Below, in pieces: positions 1 to 9,425 of a stretch of DNA of 64,000 nt. The notes below the pieces were generated by a model. The model was not told the DNA's origin, ran no database searches, and saw only the letters and a program-made list of their open reading frames with translations. Source of the stretch: Brevibacillus composti (GTDB lineage: Bacteria > Bacillota > Bacilli > Brevibacillales > Brevibacillaceae); assembly GCF_016406105.1 (NCBI RefSeq), contig NZ_CP066308.1, positions 3,335,501 to 3,399,500 of the forward strand, in the 5' to 3' direction. Made by a program: the position numbers and the translations under genes. How positions within the stretch are numbered: position 1 is the stretch's first letter; every line of letters begins with the position of its first letter.

Positions 1-1060
<1,060 letters not shown>

Positions 1061-1150
1061 CTAACAAAGGCATTGTGACATACTTTTTGAAAGATCTGAC
1101 AAGTATCGACTCCGCCTACGATTTTACCAGAATATCCGGCAAGAAGAAAG

Positions 1151-1182
1151 AAAAATACGCCCCCTGCTTTACAGGGAGGCGT
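1151..1182 (-). terminator. Rho-independent terminator of the accDA operon
   Basis: On the minus strand CGCCTCCCTG pairs with CAGGGGGCG around a short TAAAG loop and is followed by TATTTTTCTTT. The stem contains the accA stop codon (1169-1171), so the terminator begins inside the last accA codons. Confidence 0.85.
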
Positions 1183-2125
1183 AGGAACCGATCTGTTTGA
1201 ATTTTTGATAGCGATCCTGTATCAGTTCTTCCTCGCTCATCTGCTCCAACTGTTTCAGTCCCTCCAGCAGCTGGGCACGGACGAGTCCGGCCTGAAGGGT
1301 GACGTCGCGGTGGGCACCGCCAAACGGCTCCTCGATGATTCCGTCGATGACGCCCAGTTCCAGGAGATCAGGCGCGGTGATTTTCATCGTCTCCGCCGCC
1401 CGCATCGCCAGACTAGCGTCTCTCCAGAGGATCGCTGCCGCGCTCTCCGGCGCAATCACGGAGTAATAGGAATTCTCCAGCATGTAGACGCGGTTGCCTA
1501 CCCCGATCGCCAAAGCGCCGCCGCTGCCGCCTTCGCCGATGACGACACAGAGGACAGGCACGCGGAGTCTCGCCATCTCCAGCAGATTGCGCGCGATCGC
1601 TTCGCTCTGCCCCCGCTCTTCTGCCGCTTTCCCCGGATAAGCACCCGAGGTGTTGATAAAGCAGATGATCGGACGGCCGAATTTATCCGCCTGCTTCATG
1701 ATGCGCAGGGCTTTGCGGTAGCCTTCGGGATGAGCCATGCCGAAGTTGCGCTTGATGTTGTCCTTGGTGTCTTTGCCCTTTTGATGGCCGACGATGGTAA
1801 CCGGACGGCCATCCAGCTTGGCGATGCCGCCGACGATCGCCAGGTCATCTCCAAACAGGCGATCACCATGCACTTCTAAAAAGTCAGTAAAAATATGAGA
1901 AATATAGTCCAGCGTCGTGGGTCTCTCCGGATGGCGCGCGAGCTGCACCCGCTGCCACGGCGTCAGATTGCCGTAGATCTGCTGCGCCAGATCTTTTGCC
2001 TTTTGCTCCAGGCGCGCGACCTCATCGGAAAAATCGATGCCTTTTTCCTCGGTAAACCGGCGAAGCTCCTTGATTTTTTCCCGCAACTCCACCAGCGGTT
2101 TTTCAAAGGGAAGTTCGTTTGCCAT
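1169..2125 (-). CDS. accA: acetyl-CoA carboxylase carboxyltransferase subunit alpha
   Basis: Alpha half of the carboxyltransferase of acetyl-CoA carboxylase, which with AccD moves carboxyl from carboxybiotin to acetyl-CoA to make malonyl-CoA for fatty acid synthesis. At 318 residues it is the usual length. It has the family N-terminal coiled region, the [15 protein letters not shown] segment near residue 165, and the [12 protein letters not shown] glycine-rich oxyanion motif near residue 205. It starts 2 nt after the accD stop, with its SD (GGAGGGAG) inside accD, so the two subunits are translationally coupled. Its stop lies in the operon terminator. Confidence 0.98.
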   Translation of the reverse strand: MANELPFEKPLVELREKIKELRRFTEEKGIDFSDEVARLEQKAKDLAQQIYGNLTPWQRVQLARHPERPTTLDYISHIFTDFLEVHGDRLFGDDLAIVGGIAKLDGRPVTIVGHQKGKDTKDNIKRNFGMAHPEGYRKALRIMKQADKFGRPIICFINTSGAYPGKAAEERGQSEAIARNLLEMARLRVPVLCVVIGEGGSGGALAIGVGNRVYMLENSYYSVIAPESAAAILWRDASLAMRAAETMKITAPDLLELGVIDGIIEEPFGGAHRDVTLQAGLVRAQLLEGLKQLEQMSEEELIQDRYQKFKQIGSYASL

Positions 2126-2127
2126 GT

Positions 2128-3036
2128 CTATACTCCCTCCCGAATCGTGTGCATCTCGACCAGCTTCATCAGTGTCGCGCGCATGTCTTTGCGATGCACG
2201 ACCATATCGAGCTGCCCGTGATTCAGCAAGAACTCGGCTGTTTGAAAGTCTTTCGGCAGCTCCTGGCGGATGGTCTGCTCAATCACTCGTCTGCCGGCAA
2301 AGCCGATCATCGCCCCTGGCTCGGCGATATTGTAGTCACCCAGCGAGGCGAAGCTGGCGGAGACGCCGCCGTAGGTGGGGTTGGTCAGCACGGAGACGAA
2401 CAAAAGTCCCTCCCGGTCGAGCTGAGCCAATGCGGCACTGGTCTTGGCCATCTGCATCAGGCTGAGCACGCCCTCCTGCATCCGCGCCCCGCCGGAAGCG
2501 GAGAACAGGATAAACGGCAGCTTGCGCTCCACTGCACGCTCGATGGCGCGGGCAATTTTCTCGCCGACGACAGAGCCCATGCTGGCCATGCGAAAACGGG
2601 AATCCATCACACCGATGACGATGCGCTGTCCCCCCAAAAGTCCTTCGCCCGTCAGAATGGCCTCTTTGAGATTGGTCGCTTCCATGTCCTTTTCCAGCTT
2701 TTCCAGGTAACCCGGAAATCCCAGGGGATTGGCTGTCACGATGTCGGTATCGAATTCCTCCACCAGCGCGCCGTCGTCCAGAATCGATTGCAGGCGCTCG
2801 GGAGCCGACATCGAAAAATGAAACTGGCAGCTCTTGCATACCAGCAGGTTTTTCTCCAGGTCCTTGGAGTAATGGATGGTGCCGCAGTGGGGGCACTTAT
2901 TCATCAGGCCCTCGGGAACTTCCTTTCCCTTCGTCACAGGCTCGACCGTGCCGCTCGCGGCAGGTGTGGTGCGACTTAGGGTCTCCGAGGGGACTGTGGC
3001 AAATTTGCGTTTTTTTCCAAAGAGATCTTTAAGCAC
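2128..3036 (-). CDS. accD: acetyl-CoA carboxylase carboxyltransferase subunit beta
   Basis: Beta subunit of the carboxyltransferase. The four zinc ligands are visible as CPHC (residues 48-51) and CKSC (67-70). The crotonase-fold core follows, with [20 protein letters not shown] and [19 protein letters not shown]. The start is GTG with SD GAGGTG. At 302 residues it is slightly longer than the B. subtilis protein because of a Ser/Thr/Pro-rich linker (about residues 14-42) before the zinc finger. It is fourth in the unit malic enzyme - GntR regulator - small protein - accD - accA. Confidence 0.98.
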   Translation of the reverse strand: MLKDLFGKKRKFATVPSETLSRTTPAASGTVEPVTKGKEVPEGLMNKCPHCGTIHYSKDLEKNLLVCKSCQFHFSMSAPERLQSILDDGALVEEFDTDIVTANPLGFPGYLEKLEKDMEATNLKEAILTGEGLLGGQRIVIGVMDSRFRMASMGSVVGEKIARAIERAVERKLPFILFSASGGARMQEGVLSLMQMAKTSAALAQLDREGLLFVSVLTNPTYGGVSASFASLGDYNIAEPGAMIGFAGRRVIEQTIRQELPKDFQTAEFLLNHGQLDMVVHRKDMRATLMKLVEMHTIREGV

Positions 3037-3057
3037 AGTAACACCTCACTTTTCTCT

Positions 3058-3240
3058 TCAGTGAAGGATCGTGCCGAGTATTTCCTGGACTTCATGTACC
3101 TCGCTCTCGGGGACGAGTATCTCGTACTGTTTGGAGACCTTCGCCTCGCGAACTTTTGCCAGGAATCCTTCATCTGTCAATCGTTGCTGTATCCGTTCCG
3201 CTATTTTTTCGCTGGGAGCGATATAGATGACCGTCCACAT
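3058..3240 (-). CDS. small conserved protein (DUF2007-like fold suspected)
   Basis: A 60-residue protein of unknown function. It starts MWTVIYIAPSEKIAERIQQ and has a beta-alpha-beta-beta-alpha pattern (VIYIAPS, helix with RIQQRLTDEGF, AKVRE, YEILVPESEVHEVQEIL). This is reminiscent of DUF2007-type domains, in which a helix and a strand present a ligand-binding surface. That assignment is by eye only. The SD AAGGAGG lies 9 nt before the ATG. It sits between the GntR regulator and accD on the same strand (84 nt and 21 nt gaps), so it is probably co-transcribed with acetyl-CoA carboxylase. The position suggests a role near fatty acid synthesis, but nothing in the sequence shows one. Confidence 0.7.
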   Translation of the reverse strand: MWTVIYIAPSEKIAERIQQRLTDEGFLAKVREAKVSKQYEILVPESEVHEVQEILGTILH

Positions 3241-3324
3241 GTTGGCTTCCTCCTTGATCGTCCAATACAGGTCTGCATCATCATATCACAGCCCAATAGC
3301 CGCCGCAAATGCGGGCAGGAGCAG

Positions 3325-3996
3325 CTAGAGCTTGGAATTTTCGAGATGCGCTCTCATCCGTTCTACCGCTTTTTCTTCGTCTCCTGCACGAATCGCTTCC
3401 ATGATTTGCCTGTGCTCCATGACAGCGGAGCGGGCGCGTCCCTCGCGAGCGAGCGATTCATTGCGAACGGAATTGCTGTACTCGACGAGCGGCGCCCAGA
3501 TCCGGTGCAGGATAGAATTGCGGCTGGAGCGGCAGATCACGCGATGAAACAGGTAATCCTCTTCGGTCGGGATCTCTCCCTGTTCGATCCGTTCCTCTGC
3601 AGCGGCCAGTATCCGCTCCATCTCCTCAAAATGCTTGGCCGTCGCTCTGCGGCAGGCCATCCGGACAGCGTCCAGCTCCAGCACTTTGCGCATCTCAATC
3701 AAGTCTTTTTTTGTCTTGTAGTCGCGGAGGATAAAAAATCCGAGTATATCGATTAAGCGGTTGTGGCGGTAATGCCTGAGAAAGGTGCCTTCCCCTCTGC
3801 GGGTCTCGATCAGACCGAGCAATTCCAAAGCACGCAGCGCTTCCCGTACAGAAGAACGGCCTGCTCCGAGCTGCTCAGACAGCTCCCGCTCCGACGGCAG
3901 CTTGTCGCCGGGGCGCAAGTTTTTCTCCTGAACGAGTTCATGGATTTGCAGGAGAATGCCTTCGTATACCTTTTTTTCCTGTAACGAATCAAGCAT
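3325..3996 (-). CDS. GntR family (FadR/FCD subfamily) transcriptional regulator
   Basis: A 223-residue regulator with an N-terminal winged helix (PGDKLPSERELSEQLGAGR, then SSVREALRALELLGLI and the wing RRGEGTF) and an all-helical FCD domain. In FCD proteins the metal/ligand site is built from Asp/His residues; here the DYLFHRVI and VMEHRQIMEAI segments are candidates. The ATG at 3994-3996 is chosen over an upstream start because GGAGGAG lies 10 nt before it. It lies 93 nt downstream of the malic enzyme and upstream of accDA. The perfect palindrome at 5397-5411 fits the TGGTCNGACCA operator type of this subfamily, so it probably controls its own operon. The ligand is unknown; an organic acid or an acyl/malonyl-CoA would make sense. 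Confidence 0.9.
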   Translation of the reverse strand: MLDSLQEKKVYEGILLQIHELVQEKNLRPGDKLPSERELSEQLGAGRSSVREALRALELLGLIETRRGEGTFLRHYRHNRLIDILGFFILRDYKTKKDLIEMRKVLELDAVRMACRRATAKHFEEMERILAAAEERIEQGEIPTEEDYLFHRVICRSSRNSILHRIWAPLVEYSNSVRNESLAREGRARSAVMEHRQIMEAIRAGDEEKAVERMRAHLENSKL

Positions 3997-4028
3997 CCTG
4001 AAGCTCCTCCTCCCTGATGGCCTTCCGT

Positions 4029-4070
4029 GAAGCACCCTCCGAGGGGCATGAGAGCTCCTGGAGGGTGTTC
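4029..4070 (-). other. intercistronic stem-loop between malic enzyme and GntR genes
   Basis: GAACACCCTC on the minus strand pairs with GAGGGTGCTTC across a 21-nt loop. No T-run follows, so it is more likely an RNA processing or stability element that sets the relative levels of the two cistrons than a terminator. Confidence 0.5.
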
Positions 4071-4089
4071 GTTAGGTTACGTCCGCACG

Positions 4090-5343
4090 TTACACTTGTT
4101 GATAAGAGATCGCCGTGAGTCTGGCTGTTTTTTCACGAATGGCTTCCGGATCGACAGACACCCGTGCCATTCCTGTCTCCATCGCCGCTTTTGCTACGGC
4201 TGCAGCTACCTGCGGAGCCACACGCGGGTCAAACGGTGCCGGAATCACCATCTCGGCGGACAGTTCCTCCTCGGAGATCAGATCGGCGATGGCGTAGACC
4301 GCTGCCAGCTTCATCTCTTCGTTAATGCAGGTCGCACGCGTATCCAGCGCGCCGCGGAAAATGCCCGGGAACGCCAGTACGTTGTTTACCTGGTTCGGGA
4401 AGTCAGAGCGGCCTGTACCGATGACGGCTGCGCCTGCTGCTTTCGCCTCGTCAGGCATGATCTCCGGAGTCGGGTTAGCCATCGCGAAGATGATCGGATC
4501 GCGGTTCATCGATTTGACCATCTCCTGGGTAACGGCCCCGGCGACAGAGACGCCGATAAATACGTCTGCCCCTTTGATCGCGTCAGCCAAGGTGCCTTCC
4601 AACTTCTCGCGGTTGGTGATTTTGGCCATCTCTTCTTTGATCGGGTTCATGCCGAAGGTGCGGCCTTCGTAGACGATCCCTTTGGTGTCGCACATGATCA
4701 CGTCTTTCACGCCCATGGACAAAAGCAGCTTGATGATCGCGATGCCGGCTGCGCCCGCACCGTTGGCGACCACGCGAATTTCGTCCAGGCTCTTGTTCAC
4801 CACGCGCAAGGCGTTGATCAGGCCGGCTGCCGTAACGATCGCGGTCCCGTGCTGGTCATCGTGGAAGATCGGGATATTGGTCTCTTTTTTCAGGCGCTCT
4901 TCGATCTCGAAGCAAGCAGGCGCTGCGATGTCCTCCAGGTTGACCCCGCCAAAGGTAGGCTCCAGCAGCTTCACGGTCTCGATGATTTTCTCGGGATCTG
5001 TCGTATTCAGGCAGATCGGGAATGCGTCCACTCCGGCAAAAGACTTGAACAGAACGGCTTTTCCCTCCATCACCGGCATCGCCGCTTCCGGTCCGATGTT
5101 GCCCAGACCCAGTACGGCCGTACCGTCGCTGACGACAGCCACGAGATTCCCCTTCATGGTATAGTCGTATACTTTCGCCGTATCATCAAAGATTTCCTTG
5201 CAGGGCTCGGCTACCCCTGGGGAATACGCGAGGCTCAAATCGCGCGCATTGCGTACGGGCACTTTCGTGACAGCTTCCAGTTTCCCCTGATGCTTGCGAT
5301 GCAGTTCCAGTGCTTCCTCTCTCAAATTAGACACATCTACCAC
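4090..5343 (-). CDS. malic enzyme (NAD(P)-dependent, YtsJ type)
   Basis: Oxidative decarboxylation of malate to pyruvate and CO2 with reduction of NAD(P)+. The 417 residues match the compact YtsJ/MaeB-type enzymes. Visible are the catalytic Tyr region (DYTMKGNLVAVVSDGTAVLG), the metal-binding FHDDQHGTAIVTAAGL and the Rossmann segment VVANGAGAAGIAIIKLL. In B. subtilis YtsJ is the NADP-linked member of its paralogue set; cofactor use here cannot be read with certainty. It heads a unit with a GntR regulator and accDA, suggesting joint supply of reductant and malonyl-CoA for lipid synthesis. Its promoter and operator lie at 5397-5456. Confidence 0.95.
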   Translation of the reverse strand: MVDVSNLREEALELHRKHQGKLEAVTKVPVRNARDLSLAYSPGVAEPCKEIFDDTAKVYDYTMKGNLVAVVSDGTAVLGLGNIGPEAAMPVMEGKAVLFKSFAGVDAFPICLNTTDPEKIIETVKLLEPTFGGVNLEDIAAPACFEIEERLKKETNIPIFHDDQHGTAIVTAAGLINALRVVNKSLDEIRVVANGAGAAGIAIIKLLLSMGVKDVIMCDTKGIVYEGRTFGMNPIKEEMAKITNREKLEGTLADAIKGADVFIGVSVAGAVTQEMVKSMNRDPIIFAMANPTPEIMPDEAKAAGAAVIGTGRSDFPNQVNNVLAFPGIFRGALDTRATCINEEMKLAAVYAIADLISEEELSAEMVIPAPFDPRVAPQVAAAVAKAAMETGMARVSVDPEAIREKTARLTAISYQQV

Positions 5344-5396
5344 TCCATTCCTCTTTGTTATGTATATGTTCGGATGAGCATACTGAACAAGCGCTT

Positions 5397-5411
5397 AGTG
5401 GTCTGACCACT
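5397..5411. promoter_or_regulatory. palindromic GntR/FadR-type operator
   Basis: AGTGGTCTGACCACT is a perfect 7-1-7 inverted repeat that matches the TGGTCNGACCA core bound by FadR/FCD-subfamily GntR proteins. It lies about 10-25 nt downstream of the predicted start of the malic enzyme transcript, a position expected for repression. The FCD regulator gene is in the operon controlled. Confidence 0.75.
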
Positions 5412-5428
5412 TTTTTAATTATGTTCTC

Positions 5429-5456
5429 ATTATAGCAAAACGCGTTCTCCTGTAAA
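5429..5456 (-). promoter_or_regulatory. promoter of the malic enzyme-gntR-accDA unit
   Basis: Minus strand TTTACA (5451-5456), a 16-nt spacer and a perfect TATAAT (5429-5434). It lies directly after the dnaE terminator. An AAGCGCTT palindrome (about 5390-5397) overlaps the edge of the operator and resembles only the core of a cre site. Confidence 0.75.
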
Positions 5457-5471
5457 CCCGCCGAAATCGGC

Positions 5472-5500
5472 AAAAAAGGGAGGACAACACTCATCCTCCC
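5472..5500 (-). terminator. dnaE terminator
   Basis: GGGAGGA and TCCTCCC pair on the minus strand and are followed by six T. The stem includes the dnaE stop codon and its terminal Gly codons. It separates dnaE from the malic enzyme unit. Confidence 0.75.
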
Positions 5501-8500
5501 CCGATTATGGGCAATTCTTTTTGAATTACGCTGTTAGGCCCCACAATTTCTCGCGCTAGCTCCAAAAATGAATCATTTACCTCTACCCGAAACGCGTCCG
5601 GAAGGCGAATTGTCTGTCTTTTCCCCTCATAGTACAAAACCACGGGAATCGTTCCTCTTTTTTCGACAAAGAGGCGCTGCAAACGGTGCAGCGTCGAATC
5701 CTGCTCCTGCTGCGGCGAAATTTTGACAAACAGCACCGGCTCCAGCTCAGGCTTGGGCAAGAGCGACGCGTCCCAGAAGCGGCTGGCGATCAGCTTCACG
5801 GCGTCGTCCTGATGATCGATGCGGGCCTCGGCCACCACGATTTTCTCTTCCCGGAGCAGCTCTGCATACTTGGCGTACACCTTTGGAAAGACGACCGTCT
5901 CCACTTGGGCGGTTTTGTCCTCCAGTTGGAGAAATGCCATCGGCTCTCCTTTTTTCGTCTGGATCCGTTTTTCCTGCGTAATCATGCCGACGACCTTGAC
6001 CGTCTGCTCGCGCGCAAGCTCCGGCAGCGACGCGATGGCCGGCACCTCCGGACGGTTGAAGAGATGCGCGTACTGGTCGAGCGGATGGCCGGACAGGTAG
6101 ACGCCGAGCAGATCCCGCTCTTCTTTGAGCTGCTGCGTGCGGGAAAAGGGCGGCACCTCCGGATATTCGGCCGGCTGGCGCACCGGGTCGGCTGTGCTGT
6201 CTGCGGCGAACAAATTGAGCTGATCCGCGTCCCGCTCCTGCCTTTTTCCCGTCGCCTTGCCCATCGCTTCATCGAGCAGCACCATCAGCTGACTGCGATG
6301 GCCGGGCAGCGAATCCAGCGCCCCGCAGAGAATCAGGGATTCGACCACGCGCCTGTTGACCAGCCGGCCGTCCACCCGTGCGCAAAAGTCAAACAGATCG
6401 CGAAACGGCCGGTTTTTCCGCTCGCGCACGATCGATTCAATCGCGCCGTAGCCGACATTTTTGACGGCGGCCAGTCCAAAGCGGATGGCATCTCCGCTGA
6501 CCGTAAAGAACGCTTCGCTCTCGTTCACATCCGGCGGCAGCACCTGCAGATGGAGGCGGCGCGCTTCCTCCGTGTATTCCGCGATGCGCGACTGGCTGCC
6601 GATGGAGAGCGAGAGCAGCGCCGCCATGAAGGCAAGCGGGTAGTTGGCCTTCAGGTAGGCCATCTGGTAGGAGATCATGCCGTACGCGACGGAGTGGGCT
6701 TTGTTGAAGCCGTAATCGGCAAAGCGGACGATCAGGTCGTAGATATCATGGCCCAGCTTCTCTCCATAGCCCTGCCGGATGCAGCCCGCGACGAACTTCT
6801 CCCGCTGCTCCGCCAGAAGCTCCCGTTTTTTCTTGCCGACCGCGCGCCGCAGAATATCCGCCTCGCCCAGCGTGAATCCGGCCAGCTTGGAGGAGATCTG
6901 CATGATTTGCTCCTGGTAGATCATAAACCCGTGGGTCTCGCGGAGGATCGGCTCCAGGTCGGGATGGGCGAACTCCACCGGCGTCTCCCGGTGCTTGGCC
7001 CGGATGTACTGCGGGATAATTTCCATCGGTCCTGGCCGGTAGAGCGCAAGCACGGCGATGATGTCGTCCAGTCCGGTGGGCTTCAGGTCGCGGAGCACGT
7101 GGCGAAAGCCGGCTGACTCCAATTGGAAGACGCCCGTCGTCTCGCCGCGGCTGAGCATCTGAAAGGTCTTCGGATCGTCCGTCGGGATCGTCTCCAGGTC
7201 GAGACCCACGCCCGCTTTCTCCAGATGGCGCAGCGTTTCCTGAATGATTGTCAGGTTGCGCAGGCCGAGGAAGTCCATCTTCAGCAGGCCGATTTCCTCC
7301 AGATCCTCCATCGGAAATTGCGTGAGCATCAGCCCTTCGCTGCCTGTCTGCAGCGGCACGTAGGCGGTCAGCGGCTCCGGCGCGATCACTACACCGGCGG
7401 CGTGCGTGGAGGCGTGGCGGGGAAGTCCCTCCACCCCTCTCGCGGCCTCGATCAACTGCCGCGCCTGGGCATTCTCCGCGCAGAGCTTTTCCAGATCGGG
7501 ATTCAGCTGAAAAGCCTTGTCGATCGTCATCCCCGGCGATTGCGGGATCATCCTGGCGACGCGGTCGATCAGCGCCATCGACAGTCCCAGCGCCCGGCCC
7601 GTATCGCGGACGGCCGCCCGGGCCGCCATCGTCCCGAATGTGATGATCTGCGCGACGCGGTCACGCCCGTATTTGTCCGCCACATAGCGGATCACCTCGT
7701 CGCGGCGCTCCACGGAAAAGTCGATGTCGATATCGGGCATCGTCACACGCTCAGGATTGAGGAACCGCTCGAAAAGCAGCTGAAAGCGGAGCGGATCGAC
7801 GTTGGTGATTTTGAGACAGTAGGCGACCAGACTGCCCGCAGCCGAGCCCCGTCCCGGTCCGGTCGGGATCCCCTGTTCGTGAGCAAAGCGCATAAAGTCC
7901 CAGACAATCAAAAAGTAGTCGGTAAAGCCTGTCCGCGTGATGACGGAAAGCTCGTGATCCAGCCGCTCCCTGATCTGTGGGGTAATCGCTCCGTACCGCT
8001 CGATGCAGCCCTGCTCGCAGAGCTCCCGCAAATAACGATCCGGCTCTGCGCCCGCCGGCAGCGGATAGGAGGGCAGAATATGCCGGCCAAAGGCGAGCTC
8101 CCACGTGCAGCTCTCCGCGATGCGGACCGTATTCTCCAACGCCTGCGGCGCATAGGAAAAGAGCTGGGCCATCTCCTCTGCGCTTTTCAGATAATACTGA
8201 TCCGTCTCATAGCGAAAGCGATTTTCTTCATCTATCGTCTTGCCCTCGCCGATCGCGAGCAAGATGTCATGCTCGCGGTGCTGCTGCTGGTAGACGTAGT
8301 GGACATTGTTGGTGGCAACCAGCGGCAGACCCGTCTCGTGACCCAGCCGCAGCAGCCGCTGATTCAGCCTGCGTTCCCGCTCCAGCCCGTGATCCTGCAG
8401 CTCCAGAAAAAAGCGATCCGGTCCATAAACCTCCAGGTACCAGCGGGCAGCCGCTTTCGCCCCCTCGCTGTCACCCGAAAGCAACAGGCGTGGCACCTCC

Positions 8501-8919
8501 CCTTCCAGGCAGCCGCTCAGCGCGATCAGTCCGGCGGCATGCTGGAAGAGCGCCTCCTTATTAACACGCGGCAGGATGTACGCGCCCTCCGTATTGGCGA
8601 TGGTCGCCAGCCGGAGCAGATTGGCGTAGCCCTGGTCATTTTCCGCCAGCAGAATCAAATGGCTGGGCGGCGGTGCGCTCCTCACCCGGTCCTGCAGATT
8701 GCCCTCCGTGACGTAGACCTCCATGCCGATGATCGGCTTGATCCCTGCCTGCTTGCACGCCTTGTAAAAAGGGACGGCCGCGTACAAATTGGCGTGGTCG
8801 GTCATTGCGAGCGCCTTCATGTTCAGCTCCGCTGCCCGCTTGACCAGCTCCTCGACGCGCGCCGCTCCGTCCAGCAGACTGTATTCCGTATGCACATGCA
8901 AATGCACAAAGGGGGTCAT
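5491..8919 (-). CDS. dnaE: DNA polymerase III subunit alpha (DnaE type)
   Basis: Replicative DNA polymerase of the DnaE class (1142 residues; B. subtilis DnaE is about 1115). In low-GC Gram-positives it extends RNA primers before PolC takes over. Domains in order: PHP domain (HLHVHTEYSLLDGAA at the N-terminus), palm with the catalytic aspartates in PDIDIDFS near residue 400 and KMDFLGLRN further on, fingers, tandem HhH region (NRRVVESLILCGALDSLPG), and a C-terminal OB fold (VKVVGMITQEKRIQTKKG). No 3'-5' exonuclease domain is present, as expected for DnaE rather than PolC. The B. subtilis neighbourhood (accDA, ytsJ, ytpI) is preserved. Confidence 0.98.
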   Translation of the reverse strand: MTPFVHLHVHTEYSLLDGAARVEELVKRAAELNMKALAMTDHANLYAAVPFYKACKQAGIKPIIGMEVYVTEGNLQDRVRSAPPPSHLILLAENDQGYANLLRLATIANTEGAYILPRVNKEALFQHAAGLIALSGCLEGEVPRLLLSGDSEGAKAAARWYLEVYGPDRFFLELQDHGLERERRLNQRLLRLGHETGLPLVATNNVHYVYQQQHREHDILLAIGEGKTIDEENRFRYETDQYYLKSAEEMAQLFSYAPQALENTVRIAESCTWELAFGRHILPSYPLPAGAEPDRYLRELCEQGCIERYGAITPQIRERLDHELSVITRTGFTDYFLIVWDFMRFAHEQGIPTGPGRGSAAGSLVAYCLKITNVDPLRFQLLFERFLNPERVTMPDIDIDFSVERRDEVIRYVADKYGRDRVAQIITFGTMAARAAVRDTGRALGLSMALIDRVARMIPQSPGMTIDKAFQLNPDLEKLCAENAQARQLIEAARGVEGLPRHASTHAAGVVIAPEPLTAYVPLQTGSEGLMLTQFPMEDLEEIGLLKMDFLGLRNLTIIQETLRHLEKAGVGLDLETIPTDDPKTFQMLSRGETTGVFQLESAGFRHVLRDLKPTGLDDIIAVLALYRPGPMEIIPQYIRAKHRETPVEFAHPDLEPILRETHGFMIYQEQIMQISSKLAGFTLGEADILRRAVGKKKRELLAEQREKFVAGCIRQGYGEKLGHDIYDLIVRFADYGFNKAHSVAYGMISYQMAYLKANYPLAFMAALLSLSIGSQSRIAEYTEEARRLHLQVLPPDVNESEAFFTVSGDAIRFGLAAVKNVGYGAIESIVRERKNRPFRDLFDFCARVDGRLVNRRVVESLILCGALDSLPGHRSQLMVLLDEAMGKATGKRQERDADQLNLFAADSTADPVRQPAEYPEVPPFSRTQQLKEERDLLGVYLSGHPLDQYAHLFNRPEVPAIASLPELAREQTVKVVGMITQEKRIQTKKGEPMAFLQLEDKTAQVETVVFPKVYAKYAELLREEKIVVAEARIDHQDDAVKLIASRFWDASLLPKPELEPVLFVKISPQQEQDSTLHRLQRLFVEKRGTIPVVLYYEGKRQTIRLPDAFRVEVNDSFLELAREIVGPNSVIQKELPIIGGG

Positions 8920-9006
8920 GTTTTTCCTCCCTCTCCTGCGATTCCGTCGTCTTTTCTTCCCCTTTCATTATACCGCAATCCTCGACAGGTTTTGATCTTC
9001 GCTGCC

Positions 9007-9036
9007 TTTACAAGCCGGAAAGCATTACGGTATAGT
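9007..9036 (+). promoter_or_regulatory. candidate promoter of an antisense RNA to the toxin gene
   Basis: Plus strand TTTACA (9007-9012), an 18-nt spacer and TATAGT (9031-9036). It points into the 3' end of the holin-like toxin transcript made from the other strand. It does not lead to any plus-strand reading frame of quality before ytpI. Confidence 0.5.
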
Positions 9037-9040
9037 GAAA

Positions 9041-9073
9041 GAAAAGGACCGAAGCGTTGCCGCGCTCCGGTCC
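9041..9073 (-). terminator. terminator of the holin-like toxin transcript
   Basis: Minus strand GGACCGGAGCG pairs with CGCTTCGGTCC (one mismatch) and is followed by TTTTCTTT. It lies 82 nt beyond the toxin stop codon and before dnaE. Confidence 0.75.
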
Positions 9074-9168
9074 ATGTACAATCGGTGCCAGCTTCTCAGG
9101 GGAGCGGCCCGCCCGGTGAAATGGCCGCCTTGCTCATTTCCGCTGCGAGGCAGGCTATTTCTTTTTGC
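9043..9168 (+). ncRNA. candidate antisense antitoxin RNA (RatA/SR4-like arrangement)
   Basis: Predicted from the promoter at 9007-9036 and a weak hairpin CTGC-GAG-GCAG followed by TATTTCTTTTT near 9142-9168. The RNA would overlap the last toxin codons and the whole 3' untranslated region, the geometry of convergent type I toxin-antitoxin pairs such as txpA/RatA and bsrG/SR4. No expression evidence; the 3' end is approximate. Confidence 0.4.
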
Positions 9169-9244
9169 TTGCATCATGGGTGACGAGGAGAACGACCAGG
9201 GAACCGAAAGACAGCATCAGACTGATAGCTTCAAATACAGTCAA
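9155..9244 (-). CDS. putative holin-like toxin (type I toxin candidate)
   Basis: A 29-residue peptide starting M(TTG)TVFEAISLMLSFGSLVVLL and ending in KKK. It consists of an amphipathic start, one hydrophobic membrane segment (about residues 6-22) and a basic tail. The MTV[FY]E start with the L-M-x-x-F-G-x-L-V pattern is the hallmark of Firmicute holin-like toxins (Hol_Tox family). The TTG is chosen because an AAGGGGG Shine-Dalgarno lies 7-8 nt upstream; a longer in-frame extension has no such support. It has its own promoter (9318-9345), a long leader and a terminator (9041-9073). It faces a candidate antisense RNA. Confidence 0.7.
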   Translation of the reverse strand: MTVFEAISLMLSFGSLVVLLVTHDASKKK

Positions 9245-9317
9245 CGCATCACCCCCTTTCCTCGGAAATGGGGATGAGCACGCCGCCCTGGAAAGCTGTC
9301 TTGGATTGTACAAGAAA

Positions 9318-9345
9318 ATTATACCACAAAGGATAACCAGAACAA
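9318..9345 (-). promoter_or_regulatory. promoter of the holin-like toxin
   Basis: Minus strand TTGTTC (9340-9345), a 16-nt spacer and a perfect TATAAT (9318-9323). The transcript would start near 9311, giving a leader of about 65 nt before the TTG start. Confidence 0.65.
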
Positions 9346-9425
9346 ACATTCCCATACATGAATTTGACCAGATTTGCAATCTTTAGTAGGATAATCCTAG
9401 TTTGGTAGAGAGGATGACTCCCTTT

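Noticed and set aside
5390-5400. AAGCGCTT palindrome as a CcpA cre site
   Set aside because: Only the central core matches; the outer TG..CA positions of the cre consensus are missing.
7123-9183. Large plus-strand open frame (686 codons) opposite dnaE
   Set aside because: Shadow of dnaE in a GC-rich genome: no SD, no recognisable domain, and the dnaE reading is certain. Similar long plus-strand frames opposite pfkA, malic enzyme, murQ and the nuclease were dismissed for the same reason.
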